This document shows, in pieces, positions 1 to 7,690 of a DNA stretch of 24,116 bases; the first letter of the stretch is position 1; each line of letters starts with the position of its first letter. The position numbers and the translations under genes are program-made. The DNA comes from DATJZH01 sp035499215 (lineage in GTDB: Bacteria > Actinomycetota > Actinomycetes > Streptosporangiales > Streptosporangiaceae): positions 1-24,116 of the forward strand of contig DATJZH010000108.1 of NCBI GenBank assembly GCA_035499215.1, written 5' to 3'. Below the pieces are notes generated by a model, which was not told the origin of the DNA, ran no database searches, and was given only the letters and a program-made list of their open reading frames with translations.

Positions 1-788
1 AGCAGGGCCGCGCATATCGTCTCGTGATTCATGCCCAGCTCGGCCAGGATCGTGGCCACAGCGAGCGGGTGAGTGATGTACGGGTCGCCGCTCTTGCGGG
101 ACTGGCCGGTGTGCATCTGCGCGGCCACGTCATAGGCCCGCTCGATCAGCCGCACGTCAGCCTTGGGATGCGTCCGGCGGACCGTCTTGATCAGCGGCTC
201 GAGTACCGGGTTGACACCGCCTCCGCGCTGGGCGCCGAGCCTCGCCAGCCGGCGCCGAACGCCCGCGCTCGCCGACGGCCCGTCCCCCATTCCGCCGCCC
301 GCTGCCTGGCTGTCCCGCGCCGCCGCCTCCCGCCGCTGCACCCGGCCGCTGATCCGGGCCGGCGATCGCGGCTCAGCGGCATGGGGCACAGCTGTGACAG
401 GACCAGCCGCGCCGGGATCAGCCGCGTCGGGCTCGGCTGCGCCGGCCTCGGGCTCGGCCGCGGCAGGCTCGGCGACGCCCGGCCCGGCCAGGTCCGGCTC
501 GGCTGCGCCGGCCTCGGGCTCGGCCGCCGCAGGCTCGGCGACGCCCGGCACGGCCAGGTCCGGCTCGGCTGCGCCGGCCTCGGGCTCCGCCGCAGGCTCG
601 GCGACGCCCGGCTCAGCCGACGCTTGCGTCGTCGCGGCTGGCGCGTCAGCGCACGCGGCGTCGGCCGGGGTCACCCCGCCATCCGCCGCGGCGAGTACTG
701 GCTCGCTTTCCTTCAGTTTCTGCTGCCCAGCGGGTGCCTGGGTGACGCCAGCCCCGGCCGCCTTGGCCGTCGCAACGTCACCGGCCAC
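1..788 (-). CDS. relA: RelA/SpoT-type (p)ppGpp synthetase/hydrolase, N-terminal part (runs off window)
   Basis: Bifunctional Rel enzymes make and degrade (p)ppGpp in the stringent response. About 262 codons are visible. The end reads NPVLEPL at residues 193-199, then LIERAYDVAAQMHTGQSRKS and YITHPLAVATILAELGM, which is the start of the HD hydrolase domain; His226 is probably the first metal-ligand His. The following HD pair, synthetase, TGS and ACT domains lie beyond base 1. I chose the GTG at 788 because GAGGAG sits five bases upstream and the frame stays open throughout; a weaker internal ATG is at 290. The roughly 190 residues before NPVLEPL are Ala/Pro/Glu/Gly-rich and contain a 22-residue tandem repeat, whereas mycobacterial Rel, as I remember it, has about 50-60 residues there. 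The gene follows apt after 79 bp, the usual actinobacterial order. Confidence 0.93.
   Translation of the reverse strand, partial: MAGDVATAKAAGAGVTQAPAGQQKLKESEPVLAAADGGVTPADAACADAPAATTQASAEPGVAEPAAEPEAGAAEPDLAVPGVAEPAAAEPEAGAAEPDLAGPGVAEPAAAEPEAGAAEPDAADPGAAGPVTAVPHAAEPRSPARISGRVQRREAAARDSQAAGGGMGDGPSASAGVRRRLARLGAQRGGGVNPVLEPLIKTVRRTHPKADVRLIERAYDVAAQMHTGQSRKSGDPYITHPLAVATILAELGMNHETICAAL
430..615 (-). repeat. In-frame 66-bp tandem repeat within relA
   Basis: Units lie at 430-495, 496-561 and 562 to about 615, the last shortened and lacking one codon. The 66-bp period is 22 codons, so the relA frame is kept. Each unit encodes an Ala/Glu/Pro segment of the form PGVAEPAAAEPEAGAAEPDL. The first two units differ at only a few bases, which suggests recent expansion by slippage or unequal exchange. 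Confidence 0.9.
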
Positions 789-817
789 ATGCGCTCCTCA
801 CGTTTGCCGAGGAATCC

Positions 818-823
818 AGTGTA
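818..823 (-). promoter_or_regulatory. Possible relA-proximal -10 element (TACACT)
   Basis: The minus strand reads TACACT about 30 bases upstream of the relA GTG, inside the 79-bp apt-relA gap. The same hexamer serves as -10 in the better yajC promoter at 5162-5190. No convincing -35 hexamer stands 16-18 bases upstream, so this is only a candidate internal promoter. Confidence 0.25.
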
Positions 824-867
824 TCGGCGGACGATTCTGGAAGTACCCGGCTCGGTCCTGCGCCCGG

Positions 868-1416
868 TTATGCCCGCAGCAGCGAGCGAACTTCCAGGTC
901 TTCCAGCTGGGCCCGGCCGCCCAGGAACTCCAGCTCAAGCAGCACCGACACGGCGACCACCTGAGCGCCGCTGCGCCGCACCAGTTCCGCTGTGGCGCTG
1001 GCGGTGCCACCGGTGGCCAGCACGTCATCGACGATCAGAACCCGGTCAGCGGGTGCGAACGCATCGGTGTGCACCTCGATCGTGGCACTGCCGTATTCGA
1101 GCTGGTAGGACTGCTGATCAGTCCGCGAGGGCAGCTTCCCCTGCTTGCGGACCGGCACGAAACCGGCGTTCAGGCGGCATGCCACGGGCGCGGCCAGGAT
1201 GAAGCCCCTGGCCTCGATCCCGACGACCTTGTCCACCGGGCCGTGCCCGGCCGCCATGGCGCCAACGGCGACGCCGAAGGCCGCGGCGTCGGCCAGCAGG
1301 GGCGTGATGTCCTTGAACACGACTCCGGGCTGCGGGTAGTCCGGTATGTCGCGGATCCTCGCCTGGATCAGCTCGGCGACATCGCCGCCGGACGGCATCG
1401 CGCTGTGCGGCGCCAC
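868..1416 (-). CDS. apt: Adenine phosphoribosyltransferase
   Basis: Purine salvage enzyme that joins adenine to PRPP to give AMP in the cytoplasm. The 182-residue product has the family N-terminus (IRDIPDYPQPGVVFKDITPL, residues 21-40), the GIEARGFILAAPVA loop at 66-79 and the type I PRPP-binding motif VLIVDDVLATGGT at 126-138. Length is normal for the family. The gene starts eight bases after the secF stop, so it is very likely cotranscribed and translationally coupled. No good Shine-Dalgarno precedes the GTG at 1416; the in-frame ATG at 1398 (Met7) is an equally possible start. Its place between secF and relA is conserved in actinobacteria. Confidence 0.96.
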   Translation of the reverse strand: MAPHSAMPSGGDVAELIQARIRDIPDYPQPGVVFKDITPLLADAAAFGVAVGAMAAGHGPVDKVVGIEARGFILAAPVACRLNAGFVPVRKQGKLPSRTDQQSYQLEYGSATIEVHTDAFAPADRVLIVDDVLATGGTASATAELVRRSGAQVVAVSVLLELEFLGGRAQLEDLEVRSLLRA

Positions 1417-1424
1417 GGAATCAG

Positions 1425-2681
1425 CTACCGCCGCTTCTTCTTGCCGCCGGGCCGCCGTTTGGCTGCGCTCGGGCGCCTGGGCTGCTGACGCGGTCCGGGC
1501 CGCGCTCCCGCGCCGGTCCGCGGTGCCGGGCTGCCCGACGCTGTGCGGCCCACCGGCACCCGGTCATCCGTCGACGAGTCCTCCGTGGGAGCGGTATCGG
1601 CATCGGCGGCGGCCACGTCACCATCAGTCACGGCTGCGGTCGCCTGCCCCTCTGCTGCCGTCACGCCAGCGCTCGCCCTGGCCTTGCGCGCCGCGGCCCG
1701 CCCGCCCGCGGCACGCAGCGCGACCTGCCTGGTCAGCTGCTTGTACTGCGGCTCGCGCTCCTTCAGGTCGGCCAGCACCGGGGTGGCGATGAAGATCGAG
1801 GAGTAGGTGCCCGACAGCATGCCGATGAACAGCACCAGCGACAGGTCCTGCAGTTCGCCCTGGCCGAGGTATGCAGTGCTCACAGCAAGGATCGCGGCGA
1901 CGGGCAGCAGCGCTATCAGCGAGGTGTTGATGGACCGTACCAGGGTCTGGTTCAGCGCCAGGTTCGCGGCCTGGCTGTAGGTGGACCGGCGGGTGGCGAG
2001 CAGGCCGGCAGTGTTCTCCCTGACCTTGTCGAAGACAACGACCGTGTCATACAGGGAATAGCCCAGGATGGTCAGCAGGCCGATGACAGTTGCCGGGCTC
2101 ACCTGCAGGCCGGTGAGCGCGTAGATGCCGATCGTGATGACGATGTCGTGCAGCAGCGCCACCAGCGCCGCGGTTGCCATCTTCCACTCGAATGCGATCG
2201 ACAGATAGCCGACGATCACGACCATGAAGGCGATCAGCGCCTCCAGCGCCTTCTGCGAGATCTGGCTGCCCCAGCTGGGCCCGACGAACTGCGGGCTGAT
2301 CTTGTTCAGCGGGATGCTGAAAGATCGCGCGATCGCATCCTCGACCTTGACCGACTCTCCGTATGGCAGCTTCGCTGTCTGCACCTGCCAGCTCTGCGGC
2401 TTGCCGGGCGGCTTGACCGACTGCACCGTCACTGCCCCGGCCCCCGCCTTGGTCACCACCGAGGTCACCTGAGCACTGGATGTCGCCTTAGGAGAGGAGA
2501 ACTGGTAGATCGAGCCGCCCTTGAACTCGACGCTGTAGTCCAGCCCGCGGATCAGCAGCGCGGCGATGCTGATGACCAGGATCAGTCCCGAGATCGTGTA
2601 CCACAGCTTTTGCCGGCCGACGAAATCGAAGGAGACCTCGCCGCGGTACAGCCGGCCGGTGACGTTGCCGAGCCGGGACAT
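1425..2681 (-). CDS. secF: Protein translocase subunit SecF
   Basis: SecF pairs with SecD in the inner-membrane complex that uses the proton gradient to help pull proteins out of SecYEG. The start at 2681 is preceded by AAGGAGG, and its ATG shares one base with the secD stop (TGATG), so the two are coupled. The 418-residue product has a first membrane segment at about 28-45, the periplasmic entry motif LDYSVEFKGG at 47-56, and a cluster of five membrane segments at about 170-305 with the conserved region around LYDTVVVFDKVREN. From about residue 306 there is a 113-residue cytoplasmic tail that is first acidic (Asp/Glu/Thr) and then strongly basic (Arg/Lys/Pro), ending in KKKRR. This tail is longer than in most SecF proteins. 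Confidence 0.97.
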   Translation of the reverse strand: MSRLGNVTGRLYRGEVSFDFVGRQKLWYTISGLILVISIAALLIRGLDYSVEFKGGSIYQFSSPKATSSAQVTSVVTKAGAGAVTVQSVKPPGKPQSWQVQTAKLPYGESVKVEDAIARSFSIPLNKISPQFVGPSWGSQISQKALEALIAFMVVIVGYLSIAFEWKMATAALVALLHDIVITIGIYALTGLQVSPATVIGLLTILGYSLYDTVVVFDKVRENTAGLLATRRSTYSQAANLALNQTLVRSINTSLIALLPVAAILAVSTAYLGQGELQDLSLVLFIGMLSGTYSSIFIATPVLADLKEREPQYKQLTRQVALRAAGGRAAARKARASAGVTAAEGQATAAVTDGDVAAADADTAPTEDSSTDDRVPVGRTASGSPAPRTGAGARPGPRQQPRRPSAAKRRPGGKKKRR

Positions 2682-4588
2682 CACGCCTCCTTCGGGGTGG
2701 TCCGGGGCTGCGCGGCCGAGGCGGAAGCGCCCGCTCCGCCGGCGGCGGGCCGGGCCGGGACCCGCCTGGCTCCGCGCCATGGTGCCCGAGCGCCCAGCCT
2801 GGCCGGGTCGAGGCCGGACAGCTTGTGGCCCTGGCCGTAGAACTTGGTCCTGGCCAGCAGTGTGACCATCGGCTTGGTGAACAAGAACACGACGACCACA
2901 TCGATCAGCGTGGTCAGGCCGAGCGTGTAGGCGAAGCCCTTGACGTCGCCGATCGCGAAGAAGTACAGCAGGGCCGCGGCCAGGAATGACACGGTGTCGG
3001 AGACCAGGATCGTCCGCCGGGCCCGCTGCCAGCCCCGTTCGACTGCGGCGCGCAGCGACCGGCCCTCGCGCACCTCATCCCTGAGCCGCTCGAAATACAC
3101 CACGAAGGAGTCGGCGGTGATGCCGATCGCGACGATGAGACCGGCTATGCCGGCCAGCGAGAGCGTGAAGCCCTGGTACTTGCTGAGCAGCACGACCGAC
3201 AGGTACGCCAGCAGCGCCGCGATGGCCAGGCTGGTGACCGACACCACGCCGAGGCCACGGTAGTAGAGGAACGAATAGATCACGACCAGCAGCAGGCCGA
3301 CGGCCGCGGCGATCAGGCCGGCGGTGAGCTGCGCCGAGCCGAGCTGCGCGGAAACCGAGGTGACCGACTCCTTCTGGAAGGTCAGCGGCAGATGGCCGTA
3401 CTTCAGCACGTTAGCGAGGTTGTCCACCTGGCTCTGCGTAAATGTGCCGCTGATCTGGCCCTGGCCGGTGGTGATCGCTTGCTGGATGAACGGCACAGAG
3501 ACGATCTTCCCGTCCAGCACGATCGCGAAGAAGTCGAGCTCCGAGCTGGGCTGGCCGGTCGAGGCGTTGAAGTACTTGCTGAACATGTTCGTCGTCAGGG
3601 TGCCGAAAGCCTTCGTGCCCGGGCCGTTGAAGTTGAGGTTGACGACCCACTTCCCGTTGCTGGAATCGAGCCCGCCACTTGCCGAGGTGACCTCCTGGCC
3701 GGTGACCTTGGCCACGTCCAGCACGTACTTGACGCCCGCGCTGCACGACACGATCTGGCTGTTCGTGTCATCCCAGGCGGCGGGATCGTTGTGGTAGATC
3801 TCCGCCTGCCAGTTCTTGCTGTCGCAGTTCAGCCGGTCGAACAGGGCAGCGGTATGGCTGTTCACCAGGCTCGCGTCGCCGCTCCCGTCCTTGGTTGTGG
3901 ACAGCAGCCGCTTGCCGCCCGGCGCCGGGCCGGCGGCGGGTGACGGCGAGCTGGCTGGCTTGGGCGAGGCGGAACTGGCGGGCTTGGCGCTGGCGTCGGT
4001 CGCGCCGGCGGCCGACATTCGCTTCGCCCGCACCGACTGCCCGCTGCCGCCGGACCTAGCCTTCGGACTGGCGGACGCCTTCGGGCTGGCTGAGCCCGAC
4101 GAGCTGCCCTTCGCCTTGGCGCCCGGCGATGGCGAGGGGCTGGCCGGCGGAGACGGTGCCGCGGCGGGGGCGTAGTTGGGCGCCTCAAGCAGGACCTGGC
4201 GGAAGCGCAGCTGCGCGGTCGTACCCACGAGATCGACCACCTGCTGGGAGCTCTTGCCGGGGACCGACACGGTGATGATGTCGCTGCCCTGCTGCTGGAC
4301 CTGAGCGCCGGTGAACCCGGCGCCGTTCACCCGGTTCAGCATGATCGTGCCGGCTTCCTTCATGGCCGACTGCGAGGGCACGGCGCCCTTCTTCGCGGTG
4401 ACCGCCTTCAGCGTCACCGTCGAGCCGCCGTGCAGGTCGAGGCCGAGGCCAACCGTGAAGTTCTTGTGCCAGTTCGCGGGCGAGAACGCGTCCTTGCCGA
4501 TGATTGCCGCCAGCATGACGACTACCAGGACGACCAGCAGAGCGAGCAATCGTCCCGGCTTCGAGGCCTGAGTGCTTGGCGGAGCCAC
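2681..4588 (-). CDS. secD: Protein translocase subunit SecD
   Basis: Partner of SecF in Sec-dependent export. The 635-residue product begins with a membrane segment at about 13-30, followed by the conserved FTVGLGLDLHGG at 44-55, the periplasmic P1 region, and near the C-terminus five membrane helices with the typical IAGLIVAIGITADSFVVYFERLRDE stretch (split here across helix 4). Residues 140-227 are a Pro/Ser/Ala/Lys/Gly low-complexity insert interrupting P1; such linkers are common in actinobacterial SecD, but this one is long. The C-terminal 50 residues are also Ala/Arg-rich. The GTG at 4588 has AAGGA upstream. The gene lies 60 bp after yajC, and its stop overlaps the secF start. Confidence 0.97.
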   Translation of the reverse strand: MAPPSTQASKPGRLLALLVVLVVVMLAAIIGKDAFSPANWHKNFTVGLGLDLHGGSTVTLKAVTAKKGAVPSQSAMKEAGTIMLNRVNGAGFTGAQVQQQGSDIITVSVPGKSSQQVVDLVGTTAQLRFRQVLLEAPNYAPAAAPSPPASPSPSPGAKAKGSSSGSASPKASASPKARSGGSGQSVRAKRMSAAGATDASAKPASSASPKPASSPSPAAGPAPGGKRLLSTTKDGSGDASLVNSHTAALFDRLNCDSKNWQAEIYHNDPAAWDDTNSQIVSCSAGVKYVLDVAKVTGQEVTSASGGLDSSNGKWVVNLNFNGPGTKAFGTLTTNMFSKYFNASTGQPSSELDFFAIVLDGKIVSVPFIQQAITTGQGQISGTFTQSQVDNLANVLKYGHLPLTFQKESVTSVSAQLGSAQLTAGLIAAAVGLLLVVIYSFLYYRGLGVVSVTSLAIAALLAYLSVVLLSKYQGFTLSLAGIAGLIVAIGITADSFVVYFERLRDEVREGRSLRAAVERGWQRARRTILVSDTVSFLAAALLYFFAIGDVKGFAYTLGLTTLIDVVVVFLFTKPMVTLLARTKFYGQGHKLSGLDPARLGARAPWRGARRVPARPAAGGAGASASAAQPRTTPKEA

Positions 4589-4602
4589 GTTTGCCTGTCC
4601 TT

Positions 4603-4628
4603 AGCTCTACAGAGAGCTCTACAGCTCT
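4603..4628. repeat. Short direct repeat in the yajC-secD gap
   Basis: AGCTCTACAG occurs at 4603-4612 and 4615-4624, with a third AGCTCT at 4623-4628. The repeats include the 8-bp palindrome AGAGCTCT. They lie in the transcribed leader before secD and could form a small hairpin; no function is evident. Confidence 0.6.
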
Positions 4629-4648
4629 AGCTCGCGGCAGCAGCGCCG

Positions 4649-5056
4649 CTATTTGTTCCGATCCCCGGTGTCCCAGTCATCCGCTGGAGTGCCCTGGCCG
4701 CCGGGCTCCGGGGCCGGCGGCGCGGACGGCGCCGGCCCCGCCCCGTCGTCGCGCACCACTTCCATGATCGCCCGCCGCAGCATCTTGATCTGGACACCGG
4801 GCGCGACCTCTACCACGACGTCCCGGTCATCGGCCGACACGATAGTGCCGTAGATCCCCGCGGTGGTGCGCACCTGCTCGCCCGGGGTAGCGGTGTTCTG
4901 CGTCTGCATGGCTGCACGCTGCTTGGCGCGCTGCGGCCGCAAGATCACGAAGTAGAAGACCCCGAAGAGCACGAGGATGATCAGGAAGAAATACTGCGAG
5001 CCGCTGCTCTTGGTCGTCGTGCTGGCGGCGAGAACCGCTCCATCAATCCCCATCAC
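4649..5056 (-). CDS. yajC: Preprotein translocase subunit YajC
   Basis: Small single-span accessory subunit of the SecDF-YajC complex. The product is 135 residues from the GTG at 5056 (134 from the adjoining ATG at 5053); GGAGG stands seven bases before the GTG. One membrane helix (YFFLIILVLFGVFYFVIL, about 22-39) is followed by the hallmark RPQRAKQRA, then the YajC core with TTAGIYGTIVSADDRDVVVEVAPG and the ...RRAIMEVV end. The last 30 residues are Pro/Gly/Asp-rich and disordered in appearance. It is the first gene of the yajC-secD-secF-apt-relA unit, with its own promoter candidate upstream. Confidence 0.95.
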   Translation of the reverse strand: MMGIDGAVLAASTTTKSSGSQYFFLIILVLFGVFYFVILRPQRAKQRAAMQTQNTATPGEQVRTTAGIYGTIVSADDRDVVVEVAPGVQIKMLRRAIMEVVRDDGAGPAPSAPPAPEPGGQGTPADDWDTGDRNK

Positions 5057-5085
5057 GGGGCATCCTCCCGGTTGCTAGCCGCAGC

Positions 5086-5100
5086 GGCCGCAAGGCGGCC
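5086..5100. other. Hairpin in the yajC 5' leader
   Basis: GGCCGC, three-base loop AAG, GCGGCC: a perfect six-pair stem, 30 bases upstream of the yajC start and inside the leader predicted from the promoter at 5162-5190. It has no U-tract. It might be a weak terminator for ruvB readthrough only if read on the other strand, so I list it simply as a structure. Confidence 0.45.
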
Positions 5101-5161
5101 CCGGGCGCGGAACCGGCGGACCGGTACCGGCACCAGGCGGCTGTCTGGAACCAACTGCCGA

Positions 5162-5190
5162 AGTGTAGCGGCGCAACAGCGACGCACCAA
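5162..5190 (-). promoter_or_regulatory. Putative housekeeping sigma promoter for yajC-secDF-apt-relA
   Basis: On the minus strand TTGGTG (5190-5185) is separated by exactly 17 bases from TACACT (5167-5162), close to the vegetative TTGACA-17-TATAAT pattern. It lies in the 256-bp gap between ruvB and yajC and would give a leader of about 100 bases before the yajC start. The remaining part of that gap holds no open frame with coding character. Confidence 0.6.
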
Positions 5191-5312
5191 CAGGCTACGG
5201 GGTCCGGGGAGCGAACGTGACCCGGCCGCGACCAGCCGTGACTTGCGCGCACATGCCAGGGCTGCGACCTGGCACCGACAGCCGGCCGGACCGGGCCGCC
5301 GTGCGCTGAAGA

Positions 5313-6410
5313 TCAGCCGAACAGGGTGGCCGTGTCACTGCCGGGCCCCGGCGGCGCGAGCCCGAGGTGCTGCCACGCGGCGGGCGTGGCCACCCGCCCC
5401 CGCGGCGTGCGCATGATCAGGCCCTGCCGGACCAGGAACGGCTCGGCGACGACCTCGACCGTCTCGGCTTCCTCGCCTACCGCCACGGCCAGCGTCGACA
5501 GGCCGACCGGGCCGCCGCCGAATCTGCGGATCAGCGCCGTGAGCACGCCCCGGTCGAGCCGGTCCAGGCCGCTGTCGTCCACCTCGTAGAGTTCCAGGGC
5601 GGCACGGGCAGCCGCCGCGCTGATCACGCCGTCGCCGCGGACCTCAGCGAAGTCGCGGACCCGGCGCAGCAGCCGGTTGGCGATCCGCGGGGTGCCCCTG
5701 GACCGGCCGGCGATCTCGTCGGCGCCCTCATCGCGCAGGTCCGCGCCCAGCAGCCCGGCCGACCGCCGCACGATCACGCCGAGCTCGGCGGGCTCGTAGA
5801 AGTCAAGGTGGGCGGTGAAGCCGAACCGGTCCCGCAGCGGTGCGGGCAGCAGGCCAGCCCTGGTCGTGGCCCCGACGAGCGTGAACGGCGCGATGTCCAG
5901 CGGGATCGCGGTCGCGCCCGGTCCCTTGCCGACAACCACGTCCACCCGGAAGTCCTCCATAGCCAGGTAGAGCATCTCCTGGGCCGGCCGGGCCACCCGG
6001 TGGATCTCGTCGATGAAGATGACCTCGCCCTCGCCAAGGGTGGAGAGCACCGCGGCGAGATCCCCGGATCGCTCGATCGCCGGGCCGCTGGTGATCCGCA
6101 GCGGCGCGCCGAGCTCGGCCGCGATGATCATCGCAATGGTGGTCTTGCCGAGGCCGGGCGGCCCTGCCAGCAGGACGTGGTCGGGTGCCAGCCCGCGGCG
6201 CACCGCGCCCTCCAGGAGCAGGGACAGCTGCTCGCGGACCCGGTTCTGGCCGATGAACTCAGCCAGCCGCTTGGGCCGCAGCGCGCCCTCGACGATCCGC
6301 TCGTCCGCGTCGGCCAGCGGTGAGACGAACCGGTCCAGCTCGCTGTCGCTGCCGGTCACATGGGCACCATCCTTCCTTTTCGCGGGTACCGCTACGGTGC
6401 TCGTTGTCAT
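5313..6410 (-). CDS. ruvB: Holliday junction branch-migration ATPase RuvB
   Basis: Hexameric AAA+ motor that drives branch migration with RuvA. The 365-residue product carries Walker A GPPGLGKTT at 83-91, Walker B IFIDEIH at 131-137, the sensor 1 region VGATTRAGLL and the C-terminal winged-helix domain (LDRGVLTALIRRFGGGPVGL). Its ATG at 6410 overlaps the ruvA stop by four bases (ATGA). An alternative in-frame GTG at 6359 has an AAGGA upstream and would give 348 residues, nearer to many homologues, so the first 17 residues are uncertain. It is the last gene of the ruvCAB unit and would be induced with it through the SOS box upstream of ruvC. Confidence 0.97.
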   Translation of the reverse strand: MTTSTVAVPAKRKDGAHVTGSDSELDRFVSPLADADERIVEGALRPKRLAEFIGQNRVREQLSLLLEGAVRRGLAPDHVLLAGPPGLGKTTIAMIIAAELGAPLRITSGPAIERSGDLAAVLSTLGEGEVIFIDEIHRVARPAQEMLYLAMEDFRVDVVVGKGPGATAIPLDIAPFTLVGATTRAGLLPAPLRDRFGFTAHLDFYEPAELGVIVRRSAGLLGADLRDEGADEIAGRSRGTPRIANRLLRRVRDFAEVRGDGVISAAAARAALELYEVDDSGLDRLDRGVLTALIRRFGGGPVGLSTLAVAVGEEAETVEVVAEPFLVRQGLIMRTPRGRVATPAAWQHLGLAPPGPGSDTATLFG

Positions 6411-7102
6411 GCCCGCCCCAGGACCCGCAGCGCGGCGCGCAGCGCGACCGCCACGTCGACCGTGCCCGCGGCAGGCTCGGCAGCAGCCGCTGCGTCTGCG
6501 CCGGCCGCGCCGCCCACCGGCGCGTCCGGCCCGGCGCCCGCATGGACGAGCAGTTCCGGCTCGATCGCCGCGATGGCCTGATCAGCGTCCCTGGCCTGCC
6601 AGCCCAGGTTGACCAGCCCGGCCCGCACCTGCTCCCGCCACGGATCGGCGCCGGCCGCCGTCGACGGCCCGGCGGCCGCGGCGCCAGGCGAGCCGTCGCC
6701 GGGCCGGCCCAGCCGTCCGGCCAGCTCGAGCACGATCCGCTGGGCGCCCTTGCGGCCGATGCCGGGAACGGTGGTCAGCGCGGCCAGGTCCTGGGCCGCC
6801 ACCGCGCGGCGCAGCGCGTCCGGCCGGAAGACGGCCAGCATGGCCAGGGCGAGCCTGGGCCCGATCCCGCTGGCGGTCTGCAGCAGCTCGAAGGTGTTGC
6901 GCTCGTCGTCGTCGGCGAAGCCGTAGAGGGTGAGCGAATCCTCGCGGACCACCAGCGAGGTGGCCACCCTGGCCCGCTCGCCTGTCCGGAGCCTGGCCAG
7001 CGTGCCCGGCGCACATTGCACGAGCAGGCCGACTCCGCCGACCTCGATCACTGCTCCATCCGGCGCGATCGAGCTGACTGTCCCGTCCAGGTGAGCGATC
7101 AT
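6407..7102 (-). CDS. ruvA: Holliday junction DNA helicase subunit RuvA
   Basis: RuvA tetramers hold the four-way junction and load RuvB. The ATG at 7102 shares one base with the ruvC stop (TGATG), and the resulting product begins MIAHLDGTV, the expected family start. The 231 residues include the N-terminal OB fold (1-64), two helix-hairpin-helix motifs (TASGIGPRLA at 76-85 and TVPGIGRKGA at 111-120) and the RuvB-contacting C-terminal domain (about 153-231). Two Ala/Gly/Pro-rich stretches, about 135-152 and 187-212, lengthen the linker and interrupt domain III, making it somewhat longer than E. coli RuvA. Confidence 0.96.
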   Translation of the reverse strand: MIAHLDGTVSSIAPDGAVIEVGGVGLLVQCAPGTLARLRTGERARVATSLVVREDSLTLYGFADDDERNTFELLQTASGIGPRLALAMLAVFRPDALRRAVAAQDLAALTTVPGIGRKGAQRIVLELAGRLGRPGDGSPGAAAAGPSTAAGADPWREQVRAGLVNLGWQARDADQAIAAIEPELLVHAGAGPDAPVGGAAGADAAAAAEPAAGTVDVAVALRAALRVLGRA

Positions 7103-7665
7103 CACCGTCCCCTTTCTCGCTCCGCCGCCAGCGGCGCGGCTGACCGCGCAGGCTCGGCGCGGCTGGCGGCGGCGGCCAGCAGACGTGCCTGCGCGCCACC
7201 GCGCCACAGGTGGCAGATGGCCAGCGCCAGCGCATCGGCTGAGTCGGCCGGGCGGGGCGGGTCAGCCATCCGCAGCAGCCTCGCGACCATATCGGTGACC
7301 TGGGCCTTGTCCGCCCGGCCGTTGCCAGTCACCGCCGCCTTGACTTCGCTGGGCGTGTGCAGCGCCACGGGCAGGCCGCGCCTCGTCGCGCACACGATCG
7401 CGACCGCCCCGGCCTGCGCTGTGCCCATCACCGTGCGGACGTTGTGCTGGCTGAAGACCCGCTCGACGGCTACCGCGTCCGGCTGGTACCGAGTCAGCCA
7501 GCGTTCCACCTGCTGGTCCAGGGCGAGCAGCCGTGCGCCGATGTTGTCGTGGGCGGGAGTACCGACCACGTCGGTGGCTACCAGTACCAGGGTCCTGCCC
7601 GGCTCTCCCTCGATGACCCCGAGGCCGCACCTGGTGAGGCCGGGATCGACCCCGAGCACGCGCAA
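7102..7665 (-). CDS. ruvC: Holliday junction resolvase RuvC
   Basis: Dimeric Mg2+-dependent endonuclease that cuts Holliday junctions. The 187-residue product starts at a TTG (7665) preceded by GGTGAG five bases upstream and reads MRVLGVDPGLTRCG. The acidic catalytic set is intact: Asp7, Glu68 (in VERVF), Asp141 and Asp144 (in ADSADALALA). The C-terminal 30 residues are Ala/Arg-rich and extend past the usual fold. The order ruvC-ruvA-ruvB and the overlapping junctions indicate one transcript; the SOS box lies 25 bases upstream of the start. Confidence 0.96.
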   Translation of the reverse strand: MRVLGVDPGLTRCGLGVIEGEPGRTLVLVATDVVGTPAHDNIGARLLALDQQVERWLTRYQPDAVAVERVFSQHNVRTVMGTAQAGAVAIVCATRRGLPVALHTPSEVKAAVTGNGRADKAQVTDMVARLLRMADPPRPADSADALALAICHLWRGGAQARLLAAAASRAEPARSAAPLAAERERGR

Positions 7666-7690
7666 TGCCGCTCACCATCCCGGTTTCCGG

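Noticed and set aside
163..1488. Long plus-strand open frame (441 codons) opposite relA and apt
   Set aside because: It is a Gly/Ser/Ala-rich mirror of the relA repeats and of apt. The minus-strand frames encode clear Rel and Apt motifs with good starts.
2681..2780. Longer SecF start at 2780
   Set aside because: It would overlap the end of secD by about 100 bases; the ATG at 2681 has AAGGAGG and gives the normal SecF N-terminus.
5367..6323. Plus-strand open frame of 318 codons opposite ruvB
   Set aside because: Antisense to a complete RuvB with Walker motifs; high GC removes stop codons in the opposite frame.
7102..7678. ATG at 7678 as the ruvC start
   Set aside because: It is in another frame and does not give the MRVLGVDPG start with catalytic Asp7; the TTG at 7665 does.
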